From: Macrobrachium rosenbergii | Lineage: Eukaryota; Arthropoda; Malacostraca; Decapoda; Palaemonidae | NCBI RefSeq assembly: GCF_040412425.1 | Contig: NC_089781.1 | Coordinates: 52,910,227 to 52,974,226, forward strand | Direction: 5' to 3' | DNA length: 64,000 nucleotides | Shown: positions 20,251 through 31,578 of the stretch, piece after piece | Position numbering within the stretch: position 1 is the stretch's first letter | Layout of the letters: each line of letters opens with the position of its first letter | Notes under the pieces: generated by a model | The model's database searches: none | Told to the model about the DNA's origin: nothing | What the model saw: the letters and a program-made list of their open reading frames with translations, nothing else | Translations under genes and position numbers: made by a program

Positions 20251-21360
20251 TGATTTGTTGCATTATATACTACTTCCACCAATAGCATTTCTTTTCTTGA
20301 ACGTCATCAAGTAGGCTACTCGCACTGTTGAAAACAATAATTTAAACTTGGTAAAAGTGAGATTTTTCAGAATTGGTGCTACATCAAGAATTTTAGTTCG
20401 CTTTTTCTCACTTCCATCTTAAGTGGTCTCGGGGTCTGCTAAAATATTTTTCTTATTTTCTAGTTTCATTTTAATATCACTAGATAGCTATGAATCATTG
20501 CCCAACTCAATTATTCGCTCCTGCTGATTATGTTTCTCCTGTTTCGGTTTCTTTTTAGTGATTTCCACCTTGAGTTCCTCGTAATATTTATTTTGTTCTT
20601 TCAGCAACGACTCAAACTTATGATGTTTTATTGAAGACTTTTCATGAGTTCTTGTATGCTGTTTTCTATATCCTGTAACTTTTGGCTGAGTTCATTATTT
20701 TCATCACTTACTATAAGGGGGGAGGGGCGGTCTCCCTCTTACCTCTCACGGTTATGTTTGTCAGGAGGAGGGCGGAATAACTCTTCCATCCATAGACTTG
20801 TTTTTGGGTGTCAGCGCAGGTGCCCCACTATCCATATCACTAGCCTTGGGCCTCCTTTGTAGCCCTCACATGGACTGGACATTTTGAGATATGGCAATGG
20901 ACTTGCTTGTTCTGAAGTCCACTTCAAGTGAATGATTACTACCTGAGAGGCTGTTTCCTCCATCAATTATTGGTCTGCACCCCCACTAAAAGTCGCCATT
21001 GGCTGGAGTATTTTGAGCACCGGGTACTCTTGGCATTATGGTGACCCACAATAATTCACACACCGTGAGATTACTCTTTGTCCTCCATCTGTTTTTGTTT
21101 ACATAGTTCAGAATCCCATCTACATGCACAAAATGTATATTGTGTTGAACGCCTGCACCTCCAGGCTCAGTTTCCCCAAAAGCTCCACTCGGAGCAGAAG
21201 ATCGGTGGTTCTTGTATATATCCACTGGACAAGGTGGCATATCAAGAATTATACCAAGATAATCTGGTAACTCACCCATCCGATGAGTGATGACCTGCCC
21301 TGGGCTATTTGTTCCCAATCTCATTTCGTTTTGCCCTGTTATATAATGTTGCCACAACTA
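20251..21360 (-). pseudogene. Probable LINE 5' part / ORF1 region
   Basis: Upstream of the endonuclease on the same strand. A 123-residue frame (21357-20986) has 'GELPDYLGIILDMPPCPVDI', 'HVDGILNYVNKNRW' and a Pro/Asn-rich end. The stretch 20500-20640 is Lys/Glu-rich and may encode a coiled coil. I recognise no domain; position suggests the LINE's first ORF. Confidence 0.45.
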
Positions 21361-21864
21361 CGGGATAGTTCTTTATTATGATGTGTTTCATCTTTCCATT
21401 TTTTATTTTTCCAGTCTTATTCCTTCATAAACATCCTCTCCCGTAAGGTAAGGTTCCTGGCTCTATGTCACATGCCATGAATGTTCAAGTGCCTTACGTG
21501 CCAATGACATCTAGCTTTTCTAATGGCCAATCATCCAGGTACTGACCAGACCAACTTTGCTTTTCTGAGGATAGATTCATAATGGTACAATTAAAAAAAC
21601 CTGTGTCAAAAAAAATTACACATGGACAATATGGGACCATAAACTATAATAAAGATAATAAAAACAGCAGGGTTAACACAACATAACGAAAAATGGCACA
21701 AAAACGCAATATCATAAATCTCCCGAGTACAAAAAACATTCATGGAATAATAACTGGAAAAACAACACTGGGAACAACCTTAGGTTCACAAACTTTCTGC
21801 AATAAATAGTGCAGGATACTCCAGGCACTCGGGGAAAATGTGTCACGCAGCAAATATACAAATG
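21361..21864. other. Intronic spacer, nothing recognised
   Basis: About 500 bp with no coding similarity and no repeat partner. It ends at the AGAT target site of the next element. Confidence 0.5.
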
Positions 21865-21868
21865 AGAT

Positions 21869-21995
21869 TGTGAGAGGGTGCAAAAGAGAGAGCAGGTAGA
21901 CATTGACTGCTAGTTTATTAAGGGAGCAGGCCGCTTATAAAGCAGCGTGCGGACATCAGTACAAAGACATACGAGGACATACAGGTGACTCGAGG
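21869..21995 (-). repeat. 3' LTR remnant of CsRn1-like copy 2
   Basis: It aligns with the last ~127 bp of the 370-bp LTR, including the AATAAA region and the 'CCCTCTCACA' end. The first ~245 bp and the polypurine tract are gone, fused directly to integrase sequence. Confidence 0.92.
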
Positions 21996-22520
21996 TTGCC
22001 GATGTCCTCCAACAGTGCGGGCTTGAGGCGGTCTATCGACACCCAGTCGTTCTTCCCGTGGATGGCCAGCCGGAATGCCTTTTTGTTTCTCTTCAGCATG
22101 AGGAAGGACAACCTGTAGGGCCTGGTTAAGGGCGGGCAGATGGCGTCATTCCTGACAAAGATGTGGGTGGTGGAGGATAAACCAGGAGGCGTGAAAGGTG
22201 TCGTCCTGTTGGTATGCGTCCGCTGGCAGGGGGCGAACTTTCCGACCGTGTCACAGAGCCTCTGGGTTGTCAGGTTGTGGCGATCCCCCATGATGAGTTT
22301 GCCCGGGACTACGAGAGACTCCCCGTAGACTTTTTCTGCTGCAGACGGGTCACTGTTGGCTCTGGGGGCGGTCCTCAGCCCGAGGAGGACCCAGGGCAGC
22401 TGGTACTCCCAATTCTCGGTGGTGCAGCGGGCGGGCCATGAGGGATGCCTTCAGGGACCTGTGGAACCTTTCCACCAATCCATTGGCCGTGGGGTTGTAG
22501 GCGGTGGTGTTGTGGTGGCC
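21996..22520 (-). pseudogene. CsRn1-like integrase C-terminal fragment, copy 2
   Basis: The minus strand reads 'AANGLVERFHRSLKA' (integrase Glu block) near 22480, then, after frame changes, 'MGDRHNLTTQRLCDTVGKFA' and 'WVSIDRLKPALLEDIGN', where it meets the LTR remnant. It matches copy 1 (3010-3510) closely. The catalytic Asp blocks are deleted. Confidence 0.9.
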
Positions 22521-22611
22521 TGCTCCCAGGCGAGGTCCTCGTAATCAATCCCGAGCTGCACTGCGTTTAGTTCGATCCTTGAGAGGGCGTCTGCTACAGG
22601 GTTCTTCCTGC
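22521..22611 (-). pseudogene. CsRn1-like RNase H end fragment, copy 2
   Basis: A short piece reading 'NPVADALSRIELNAVQLGID' and 'YEDLAWEQA' is wedged between gag and integrase. It corresponds to 2325-2400 of copy 1 and is bounded by deletion junctions on both sides. Confidence 0.88.
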
Positions 22612-23132
22612 CAGGGGTTCTTGGCGAGGTCGAGGGCGCGGGCGGCTCTCTCTGAGATCGGCAGGGAGTAGGTCTCGACAAGAGAGGCCTTCAGCTTTTG
22701 GTAGGTGGCAGGACTTGCGGTAGACACCCATGGGGCGATCTTCCTGTAAATCTCCTCCGGGAGGGCGCTGATTACGATGTCTGCCTGCAGCACTTCGTCG
22801 GTCAGGCCTGCCAACCTGAGCTGCCCCTCGACCCTGTAGAGCCGTGATGACGGGTTGTTGTGTGTGAACGGCGGCAGCTTTATGGCGAGGGCGGACCTCG
22901 GTTGGTCCGTCAGGAAGGGCAGCGCGCGAGGTGCGGGTACCGGCATGGAGGAGTGCGTGAGGCTTGGCATGGGGGAGGGCATGAGTGGGTTTTGCGTGAG
23001 GGAGATATCAGACTCTGCAAAGTTCGCAGCTATTTGTATGTGGGAGGGAATGTCTGCGCCCATGCTCGCTTCTGCACTCTCACTCGGAGTGTGAGTTACA
23101 CTTGCATCAATACACGCTTGGGAGTGTGCCAT
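22612..23132 (-). pseudogene. CsRn1-like Gag, copy 2
   Basis: Start codon at 23132. After a low-complexity, Ser/Pro/Met-rich N-terminus comes the characteristic block 'ALAIKLPPFTHNNPSSRLYR', 'VEGQLRLAGLTDEVLQADIV', 'ISALPEEIYRKIAPWV' and 'TYQKLKASLVETYSLPISER'. This is the capsid domain found in CsRn1/Kabuki-type gypsy elements. The frame stays open for about 175 residues and is then cut by a deletion that removes the zinc finger, protease and RT. It is the only uninterrupted gag of this family in the window. Confidence 0.88.
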
Positions 23133-23277
23133 GTGGGTCCGCTAATGACGCCGGTGATCTGTCGACGAGGGTCAGTACGCCCGAACGCTTTGTTAAAGCA
23201 CCGTCGTTAGTCCATTAGGGGCGTGGGGTAGTTCATCGGGCCAAGACTAAGTCGCCATTTGGGTCCGTTAATGGCTC

Positions 23278-23288
23278 CGGGGTCACCA
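23278..23288 (-). other. Primer-binding site (tRNA-Trp type) of CsRn1-like copy 2
   Basis: One base inside the 5' LTR the minus strand reads TGGTGACCCCG. This is complementary to CCA plus the 3' end of arthropod tRNA-Trp (...CGGGGTCA). tRNA-Trp priming is a known trait of the CsRn1 clade. Only these 11 bases match; the following GAGCCA does not. Confidence 0.75.
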
Positions 23289-23289
23289 C

Positions 23290-23659
23290 TGTGAGAGGGT
23301 GCAAAAGAGAGAGCAGGTAAACATTGACTGCTAGTTTATTAAGGGAGCAGGCCGCTTATAAAGTGGTGTGCAGACGTCAGAACAAAGACATACAAGGACA
23401 TACAGGTGACCCGAGGTCAGTTGTTCTCAATGTGAAACAGGACAGGTAAATACAGATAACGTGACAAATAAAATTAACAGATTAGACACAACAATGCTCT
23501 GACACATGTACAATACAAAAGAGCATAAATGAGTAAGTAATAAATGCATATTTACATAAATAAAACATGGCTAGGTACCCCGACCTAAGGTCAGGGGAAA
23601 AAGGCACCACAGAAAACAGGAGGATCACTAGAGAAAACCCATTGAGCGGGGATTTTACA
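23290..23659 (-). repeat. 5' LTR of CsRn1-like copy 2 (370 bp)
   Basis: Same length as the LTR at 3751-4120 and alignable throughout. On the minus strand it begins TGTAAAATCCCC and ends CCTCTCACA, with 'TTTATAAGCGG' (TATA-like) and 'TTAATAAAC' near the end. Confidence 0.95.
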
Positions 23660-23663
23660 AGAT

Positions 23664-24180
23664 CACCTGCAAATACGCACACAGCCGGAGCTACACATGC
23701 AACTGCAGACGAAACTGCAACACAGTTGAAGCTGCAAACCAGAAGCCTTGATTCTCATCAAAGCAGTTGAACTGCAACCCCAGACATAGCTGGCTCTGCT
23801 GGACCTCATACTCGCGCTTCACCCTGCAGGTCCCGAGTCCCAAAACATATTGGCATTACAGACTCCCAAATCTGGTACAAAGGTCCTCCATGCTGCTTAA
23901 TACTGATCAGGTCTCCATACCGTTACTGACTCTACCAAAGTCCCCAATGCTGATTTGAATTTATCAGGTCCCCATACTATTACTGACTGCCTGTAGTCAG
24001 AAACGGGCCATCAGTCGTCACCTCACCTACATCAGAAAACAAGAGGTGAAACAACCTTTACTGGGAAACAATCTGAAGGCAATAGCTGACCAACCTGGCA
24101 TTGACCAGGAATACTCTGAATGATAGTTGACCTTTTACCTTAGAAAGGAAGTACATCGTGGTATGGTTTTGATTAACATG
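23664..24180. other. Intronic spacer with a ~60-bp tandem duplication
   Basis: Two imperfect copies of a block containing 'ACTGATCAGGTCTCCATAC' / 'ATTTATCAGGTCCCCATAC' lie near 23875-23990. Nothing else recognised. Confidence 0.5.
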
Positions 24181-25310
24181 TCCCTGCTAAACTGAAACAC
24201 CCCCAACTAAACCTAAATGCACACGCCCACTAAACCTAAACATCCCTTAAATCAAAACACCCCCACTAAACCTAAACATCCCTAAATCAAAACACACCCC
24301 TACTAAACCTAAACAGACCCCCCACTTAACTGAAACACACCCACTAAACTTAAGCACATTACCATTAAACCAAAACAGACCACACTAAACATAAACATAT
24401 CCCCCACTAAACCTAAACACACTTCTGCTAAACCAGAACACACCCCTACTAAACCTAAACACACCAACCAATAAACTTAAACACCCCTCCCACTGAACCT
24501 AAACACACACCCCTACTAAAGCTAAACACACCCCACCAAATCTAAACATACTCCCCTAAACCTAAACACACCCCTCACCAAACCTAAATACACCCCCACT
24601 AAACCTAAGCACATGCCCCCTACTGAAGCTAAATACACCCCACCAAATATAAACATATCCCCCCAAACCTATACACACACCCCCACTAAACCTAAAAACA
24701 TCCCTCACTAACCTGAACACACTCCCACTAAACCTAAACACACCCCCACTAAACCTAAACACACCTCCACTTAAATGAAAGACCTCCACTAAACCTAAGC
24801 AACCCCCATTTAATCAAAACACACCCCCACTAGGCCTAAACACATCCCCCACTAAACTTAAGCACATCCCCACTAAACCTAAACACACAACCCAACTGAA
24901 CCTAAACACACCCCTCACTAAACCTAAATGCAACCCCCACTAAATCTTACCACATGCACATAACCCCCATCAAACTTACAGTAAATACACCCTCGCTAAA
25001 CCTAAATACAGCACCCACTAAACCTAAACACACCCCCACTAAACCTAAACACACCCCCACTATATCTAAACACATTCCCACTAAACCTAAACACACCCCC
25101 TGCTAAACCTAAACACATCCCCAGTAAACCTAAACACAACCCCAACTAAACCTAAACACAGCCCCAACTAAACCTAAACACAGCCCCAACTAAACCTAAA
25201 CACACCCTGCTAAACCTAAACACACACCCCCACTAAGCCTAAACACACCCCCACCAAACCTTTACACACCCCCTGCTAAACCTAAACACATCCCCACTAA
25301 ACCTAATTTT
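24180..25310. repeat. CCTAAA-rich minisatellite, ~21-bp unit (about 50 units)
   Basis: A tandem, indel-rich array with consensus 'CACACCCCCACTAAACCTAAA'. Unit length varies from about 18 to 24 bp through changes in the C-run. The complementary strand, which is the transcribed sense strand of the trehalase gene, is G/T-rich (GGGGGTGTGTTTAGG). Confidence 0.95.
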
Positions 25311-25718
<408 letters not shown>

Positions 25719-25844
25719 GATGATTATAATCACTTTTTGTACCTGATTCATTTATCACACATTACCACAGGTGAAAAATAAGGTCCTGACTGGTTTCGAC
25801 TTTATTTCCAAGCCATTGACGAAGGACTGATACAGAGTATTAGC

Positions 25845-25847
<3 letters not shown>

Positions 25848-25908
<61 letters not shown>

Positions 25909-25930
25909 TATATATATATATATATATATA
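25848..25930. repeat. (TA)n microsatellite inside the Penelope-like 3' UTR
   Basis: A TA tract with one ACAG interruption near 25907. Confidence 0.95.
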
Positions 25931-26206
25931 CTACAAACAGTGCTGACGAACATACAACTGTTAGAGACTACATATCCACCCACAGGCCGGTGTCAGGGTA
26001 GGAGTGGCCTTCAAAACTCATTTGGCTAAAAATCACAATATACTCTCAGGGGACAATACTGATAAACATACTGACCATAGGCGACAACAGACCCACACCT
26101 GACAGGTGTCAGGGAGGTGGAGTTTGGAAAAGTCATAAGCACTGCTGGCCCTGTACTGTGTTTACAAATATGATAATCTTACTTACATACATCTCTATGG
26201 CCTACC

Positions 26207-26530
26207 TTAAAATTTAAACAATTTACAAATTTCTTTTGATATTAAAGGATCAAGTTTATACATCCCTTGACTGATATTCATATTATGGCTGTAACTTTCT
26301 TTTATAAAGCTAGATTCAATGATATTCCGTTCCAGTGTGTTACTAGAATGTCCAACCATTTTTGCCCCTTCCCAATTGATAGCATGATTGTTATCACTAA
26401 CATGTACAAAAATACCACTGTTCCCTTGTGCATATCTCACACATTGCTTATGTTGTTCTATTCTCTTTTCCAGTGCTTTACCCGTTTGGCCAATATAAAA
26501 GTTGTCACAAGACTTGCAAGGAATTTTCTA
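26207..26530 (-). pseudogene. GIY-YIG endonuclease domain of Penelope-like element
   Basis: The minus strand reads 'FYIGQTGKALEKRIEQHKQC', 'VRYAQGNSGIFVHVSDNNHA', 'INWEGAKMVGHSSNTLERNI' and 'IESSFIKES'. YIGQTGK.L..R..QH is the GIY-YIG motif with its conserved Arg region, and the downstream Glu ('IESSFI') is the metal-binding residue. This domain is fused to the C-terminus of RT in Penelope-like elements and cuts the target. The frame is intact here, but the link to the RT part (26530-26980) is frameshifted. Confidence 0.9.
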
Positions 26531-26959
26531 TACACACCCTTTAGTACTGTCAGGGGAGTTCTTGATAAGCACATGTTTCACTGTTTTATTGTTCTTTAAT
26601 GCGACATTAACACCAAAATTCTTAAGAAGATGGGGGATATCTTTCATATTATTATTATTATTATTATAAGGCAGTACAAGCAAATTTTTTGAGGTGTAAG
26701 GTTCCTTTTGGTTTTGATACATAGTCTTTTTTGCCGATTGAAATGCACTGTTTAATACACTGTCAGGATATTTCAGTTTCTTGCCTGTATTCCATTCCTA
26801 ATTTTATCTATTTCCTCATCAATATATTCAGGGATACATTCACGTAATGCTCTTAAAACATAAATGAAAAGACTGATTTTTTAACCTTACTGCTTTGTCC
26901 AGAATAGAAATGCACATAGGAAGAAATATTAGTGGGTTTTCTATACACACTATATTTAA

Positions 26960-27362
26960 ACCCATTACTATTTCTTCATATGAGGACATCCAAAAAAGGT
27001 AAGCACCCATCATTTTCCATTTCCATGGTGAATTTAATTGATGGTACTAATTGATTTAACTTGGCAAAAAAGTTATTTACATCTTCGTTCCCTGGCCATA
27101 CACAAATTATGTCGTCAGCATACCTAAACCATGTTACTCTGTGTGGAATTATGTTGTTTAATTTTTTTTTTTTCAAAAAATTCCATATATAAGTTACTTA
27201 ACACTGGGGATAGAGGGTTTCCCATTGCCATACCAAAATTTTGTGAGTAAAATTTACCATTAAATTCAAATTTACATTCTTTCACACATAACTTAATCAA
27301 TTCAATTAAAGTGCTTTTAGAAAATGGGATATCCAGCTGTGTGTTCTCTAATAATTCCGATA
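26960..27362 (-). pseudogene. Reverse transcriptase end of Penelope-like element
   Basis: The frames read 'TQLDIPFSKSTLIELIKLCV', 'FNGKFYSQNFGMAMGNPLSP', 'VLSNLYMEFFEKKKL' and 'WFRYADDIICVWPG', with the catalytic Asp pair in YADD, then 'QLVPSIKFTMEMENDGCLPF' and 'LDVLI'. It is a textbook Penelope-like RT thumb/palm. The order is correct, but the poly-A run near 27165-27180 breaks the frame. Everything upstream of 'LLENTQ' is lost. Confidence 0.9.
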
Positions 27363-29740
27363 AAAAGTAGGGGATCGAGTCTTAGGGAAATTCCAGTCTA
27401 AAAAAAACCTTCAAAAGAAAAGGAAAACTGGAATGGTTGAGTCTTAAGGAAATTCCATGCTAAAATAAACCTTCAAAAGAGAAAGAAGAGAATGGGATTG
27501 ATCCTTAAGGAAAGTCCAGGCTAAAAATAACTTCAAAATGGAAAGAAAAGCAGGGGGATTGAGTCTTAAGGAAATTCCAGTCTAAAAGAAACCTTGAAAA
27601 GGGAAAGAAAAGTAGGGGGATGGGGTCTCCAGGAAATTGCAGGCTAAAAGAACCATGAAAACAGAAAGAGAATTAGGGAAATTGAGTCTTAAGGAAATTT
27701 TAGTCTAAAAGAAACCTTCAAAATAGAAAGACATGTAAGTTGATTGAGTCTTGAGGAAATTCTAGTCTAAAAGAAACCTTCAAAGGGAAAGAAAAGTACG
27801 GGTATTGAGTCTTCAGGAAATTCCATGCTAAAAGAAAACTTCAAAAGGGAAAGAAAAGTAGGGGAATTGAGTCTTAAGGAAATTCCAGGCTAAAAGAAAT
27901 CTTCAAAATGGAACGAAAAGTAGGGGAGATTGCATCTTCAGGAAATTCTAGGCTAAAAGGAAAGAAAAGTAAAGGGATTGAAACTTAACGAATTTCCAGG
28001 ATGAAAAAAAAACTTCAAAAAGGAAAGAAAAGTAGGGGATTGAGTCTTGAGGAAATTTCCGGCTAAAAGAAACATTCAGAAGGAAAAGAAACCAAGGGGA
28101 CTGAGCCTTAAGGAAATTCCATTCTAAAAGAAACCTATAAAAAGGAAAGAAAAGTAGGCAGAATGAGTCTTATGGAAATTCCAGGCTAAAAGAAATCTTC
28201 AAAAAGAAAAGAAAAATAGAGGGATTGGGCCTTAAGCAAATTCCAGGCTAAAAGAATCTTTTAAAATGGAAAGGAAAGTATGGGGATTAAGTCTTAAGGA
28301 AATTCCAGGCTAAATGAAACCTTCAAAGGGGAAAGAAAAATAGAGGGATTGAGCCTTAAGGAAATTTCAGGCTAAAAGAATCTATCAAATGGAAAGAAAA
28401 GTATGGGGATTAAGTCTTAAGGAAACTCCAGGCCAAAAGAAACCTTCAAAATGGAAATAAAAATAGAGGGATTGAGTCTTAAGGAAATTCCTGGGAAAAA
28501 TAAATTTTCAAAAGGGAAATAAAATAAGGGGACTGAGCCGTAGGGAAATTCCACGATCAAAGAAACATCCAAAAGGGAGGGAAAAGTAGGGGGATTGAGT
28601 CTTAAGGAAATTCCATTCTAAAATAAACCTTCAAAAAGGAAAGAAAACTAGGGAGATTGAGTCTTCAGTAAATCCAATGCTAAAAGAAACCTTCAAAAGG
28701 GAAATAAAAGTAGGGGGATTGAGTCTTATGGAAATTCCAGGCTAAAAGAAACCTTCAAAATGGGAAGAAAAGTAGGGGGATTGAATCTTAAGGAAATTCC
28801 AGACTAAAAAAAAAACTTCAAAATGGAAATAAAATCAGCAGGATTGAGTCTTCACGAAATTCCAGGCTAAAAGAAACCTTCAAAAAGGAAAGAAATGTGG
28901 GGGTATTGAATTTTCAGGAAATCCCTTGCTACAAGAAACTTTCAAAATGGTAAATTAAATTAGGGGGAGTTAGTCTTCAGGAAATTCCAGGCTAAAAGAG
29001 ACATTGAAAACAGAAAGAAAACCGGTGGATTGAATCTTAGGGAAATCCCAGGTTAAATGAAACCTTCAGAAGGGAAATAAAATTAGGGACATTGAGTTTT
29101 AAGGAAATTTCAGGCAAAAAGAAACATTCAAAAAATAAAGAAAAGTAGAGGGATTTAGTCTTGAAGAAATTCCAGTCTAAAAGAAACCAAAATAGACAGG
29201 AAATTAAGGGGAATGAGTCTTAAGGAAATTCCAGGATAAAGAAACCTTCAAAAGAGAAAGAAAGTCGGGGGATTGAGTCTTACGAACATCCCAGGCTAAA
29301 AGAAACCTTCAAAAGGGAAAGAAAAGTTGGGGGATTGAGTCTTAAGGAAATTCCAGGTTAAAAAAAAAACTCAAAAGGGAGAGTAAAGTAGGGGGATTGA
29401 GTCTTAAGGAAATTCCAGGCCAAAAGAAACCTTCAAAAGGGATAGAAAATTAGGGAGATTGAGTCTTACGGAAATTCCAGATCAAAAGAAACCTTCAAAA
29501 TGAAAAGAAAAGTGGAGGAATTGAGTCTTAAGGAAATTCCAGGCTAAAAGAAACCTTCAACATAGATAGAAAAGTAGGGGGATTGAGCCTTAAGGAAATT
29601 CCAGGCAAAAGAACCCTTCAAAAGGGTAAGAAAAGTGTGGGGATTGAGTCTTAAGGAAATTTCAAGCTAAAAGAAACTTTCAAAAGTGAAAGAAAAGTAG
29701 GGGGATTGAGTCTTAAAGAAAATCCAGGGTAACAGAACCG
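27362..29740 (+). repeat. 62-bp satellite array, forward block (about 38 units)
   Basis: The unit reads 'GGGGGATTGAGTCTTAAGG' then 'AAATTCCAGGCTAAAAGAAA' then 'CCTTCAAAAGGGAAAGAAAA' and 'GTA'. Units differ from one another by several bases, and homogenisation is poor. There are no ORFs beyond chance. The same unit in the opposite orientation fills 40961-50555. Confidence 0.96.
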
Positions 29741-30000
29741 AGGAAAAGAAAGGGAGAGGTAAAATATATTGGAGCTTGACCCTGAGAAAAGTCCAGACTC
29801 AAAGAAACCCAACCTTCAAAATGAAAGAAAAAAGGGCCTGGCTTGACCCTAAAGGAAAGTACACTGAAGGAAAATAAGAAAACAAATGTGAAGGGAAAAG
29901 AGAATGGGCTGAAGATTACAGTGCTGGATTTTGGGGGAAATTCGTCCGAGAAACGGATGATGACGTCACACTTCGAAGATGACGGAAATGGCGGAAATTT
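29741..30000 (+). repeat. Degenerate edge variant of the satellite
   Basis: Words such as 'AGTCCAGACTCAAAGAAACC' and 'CTTGACCCTAAAGGAAAGT' show diverged units using 'CTTGACCCT' and 'CTCAAAGAAACC'. The same variant occurs at 40327-40960. Both edges also share a 'AATGGCGGAAATTT'-like end. Confidence 0.75.
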
Positions 30001-31341
30001 GTTCCCTCCATGTACAGTATATTCACATGGCAAGAAAGTAAAATAGGGAGTTGTCTTGGAAAAATGGTAAAAAAATTTTGTATTTTGAAAAGGAAAGAAC
30101 CGTTTCTACATTTATGAATGGTTTACTGATAATGAATTGCATTTGGAATTAGGCCATCACTCCAACTTCGTGAAGAGAGCGGCGGAAAATTTGACGGCAG
30201 AAACTCTGTCGTCTGTGGCCGATTTCCCTGGTATCCTACTTCTATGAGGTAAGGCAATCGTTCTTTCACATCTTTAACCCATTCATTAATAGACCTTTAT
30301 GAAACATTAATAATGGAATAAATTTACGCGATGTCTCAAATTTGAACAGGTACTTTGTGAATAAGCAGGATCCAGAGAAGAATACCGACTGTCAAATCGC
30401 GTAGCACTTGTGTGAATTCTACGGAAGTAGCAGCTAACTTCTCGGTTCTGAGGAAAGTCACTCGTTAGCGACTGACAACGAAATCATAGGCTATCGAGCA
30501 TTTTTCCTTTTGTAATGAAACAATATTAGTAATGGAATTTAGCATGGATGAAATGTGCTTGTATCTTTTGAAAATTTAGGCTAAAAGAATCCCAAAAGGG
30601 AAGTCGGTGTACGATGGGATGAGAAATCCGAACCAGGCCATTAGAGCTGATGGTTTCTATATAGTGATTGCAGCAGCCAAGGTCCATAGACCTTGGCAGC
30701 AGCCACGACGAAAACCTGCAGAGAAATAGGAGGGCGAGTGTGAGAATGCGTAGTAAGATTTCTTGAAAGGGGTCCTTTGAAAAAAAAAAAGTGGATAAAG
30801 TGAGGAGGTTACGGTGTACATTAATTATTTATTATGGGCGTGCTCGAATCTCATGATTCTCTTGCCGTCGTAGTCAGACTACAGCTGCACTAGGTCTGAT
30901 CGTAACTCGAAACGAATAAACACTTCAAACGTTAAATTGAAAGCGGTCAAGTTGGGGAAATCTATGTTTATTTCTAGGTATTGCAAAATCTTATCGAAAA
31001 TATAAAAGTAATAATTCCATACCAGTTGTGTACTGACTCACCAGCCCAGGGTGAGTATTTGCATTAGCCTATTGGTGATTATTGATGAAGTAACAATTGA
31101 AGTTTTGCATCGTTGCAATTATACATTATTAATAATGACATTTAGCATCCATGTAATTTCAGGTATAACAAGAATCTGCTGAAGTGCAAGAATCGTCACT
31201 AAATACTTGAGTTTTAAGGCATTCCTGCCTTTAAGAAACTTTGAACAGATACAAAAGTATTGTTCTCCATTTTGAATAAGGTGTGTGTGAGTGTGTGTGT
31301 AATATATAAATGTATATGTAAATGTATATGTATTGATATAT

Positions 31342-31376
<35 letters not shown>

Positions 31377-31381
31377 AGATA

Positions 31382-31427
<46 letters not shown>

Positions 31428-31578
31428 TAGATAGATAGATAGATAGATATATATTCTTAAGGATATACATATAAATATATATATATCAAAATATATATAT
31501 ATATATATATATATATCTATATATAATATATAGTTAAAAGAAACATACAAAAATAAAGAAAATATATATAATATATAA
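30001..31578. other. Intronic stretch with microsatellites and a segment repeated at 37.3 kb
   Basis: 30850-31011 ('CATGATTCTCTTGCCGTCGT' to 'CGAAAATATAAAAGTAAT') recurs at 37302-37452. One lone satellite-like word lies at about 30575-30600. A GT tract (31280-31300), (GATA)n (31384-31448) and several TA tracts fill 31280-31575. Nothing else recognised. Confidence 0.6.
31384..31448. repeat. (GATA)n microsatellite
   Basis: About 16 GATA units with one interruption, inside TA-rich DNA just before the LTR element. Confidence 0.95.

Larger units (their letters stand above)
21869..23659 (-). mobile_element. CsRn1-like LTR element, copy 2, heavily deleted, with AGAT target duplication
   Basis: The element runs from TGTGAGAGGG (21869) to ...TTTTACA (23659) and is flanked by AGAT on both sides (21865-21868 and 23660-23663), a 4-bp target duplication. 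On the minus strand it holds a complete 370-bp 5' LTR, a primer site, gag, a short RNase H piece, integrase and a partial 3' LTR. Three junctions show deletions: gag to RNase H near 22612, RNase H to integrase near 22520, and integrase to LTR near 21995. It is a non-autonomous relic about a third of the expected length. Confidence 0.93.
25728..27362 (-). mobile_element. Penelope-like element, 5'-truncated (RT end, GIY-YIG nuclease, 3' UTR)
   Basis: From high to low coordinates the minus strand carries the reverse transcriptase end, a linker, a GIY-YIG endonuclease and a long 3' untranslated part. The latter (25728-26200) has 'GGAAATAAAGTCGAAACCAG', a typical terminal block of arthropod Penelope-like elements, and an internal (TA)n tract at 25848-25930. 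The 5' end is cut by the 62-bp satellite at about 27362. Confidence 0.88.

Noticed and set aside
24180..25310. Interstitial telomere
   Set aside because: The arthropod repeat is (TTAGG)n. Here CCTAAA occurs once or twice per ~21-bp unit and is separated by CACACCCCC, so it is a minisatellite that only resembles telomeric DNA.
25760..25860. Hammerhead ribozyme in the Penelope-like 3' region
   Set aside because: The minus strand has a GTCGAAAC core half and possible stems, but no CUGANGA on the same strand. A GACGA-like word is on the opposite strand. Not supported without a structure search.
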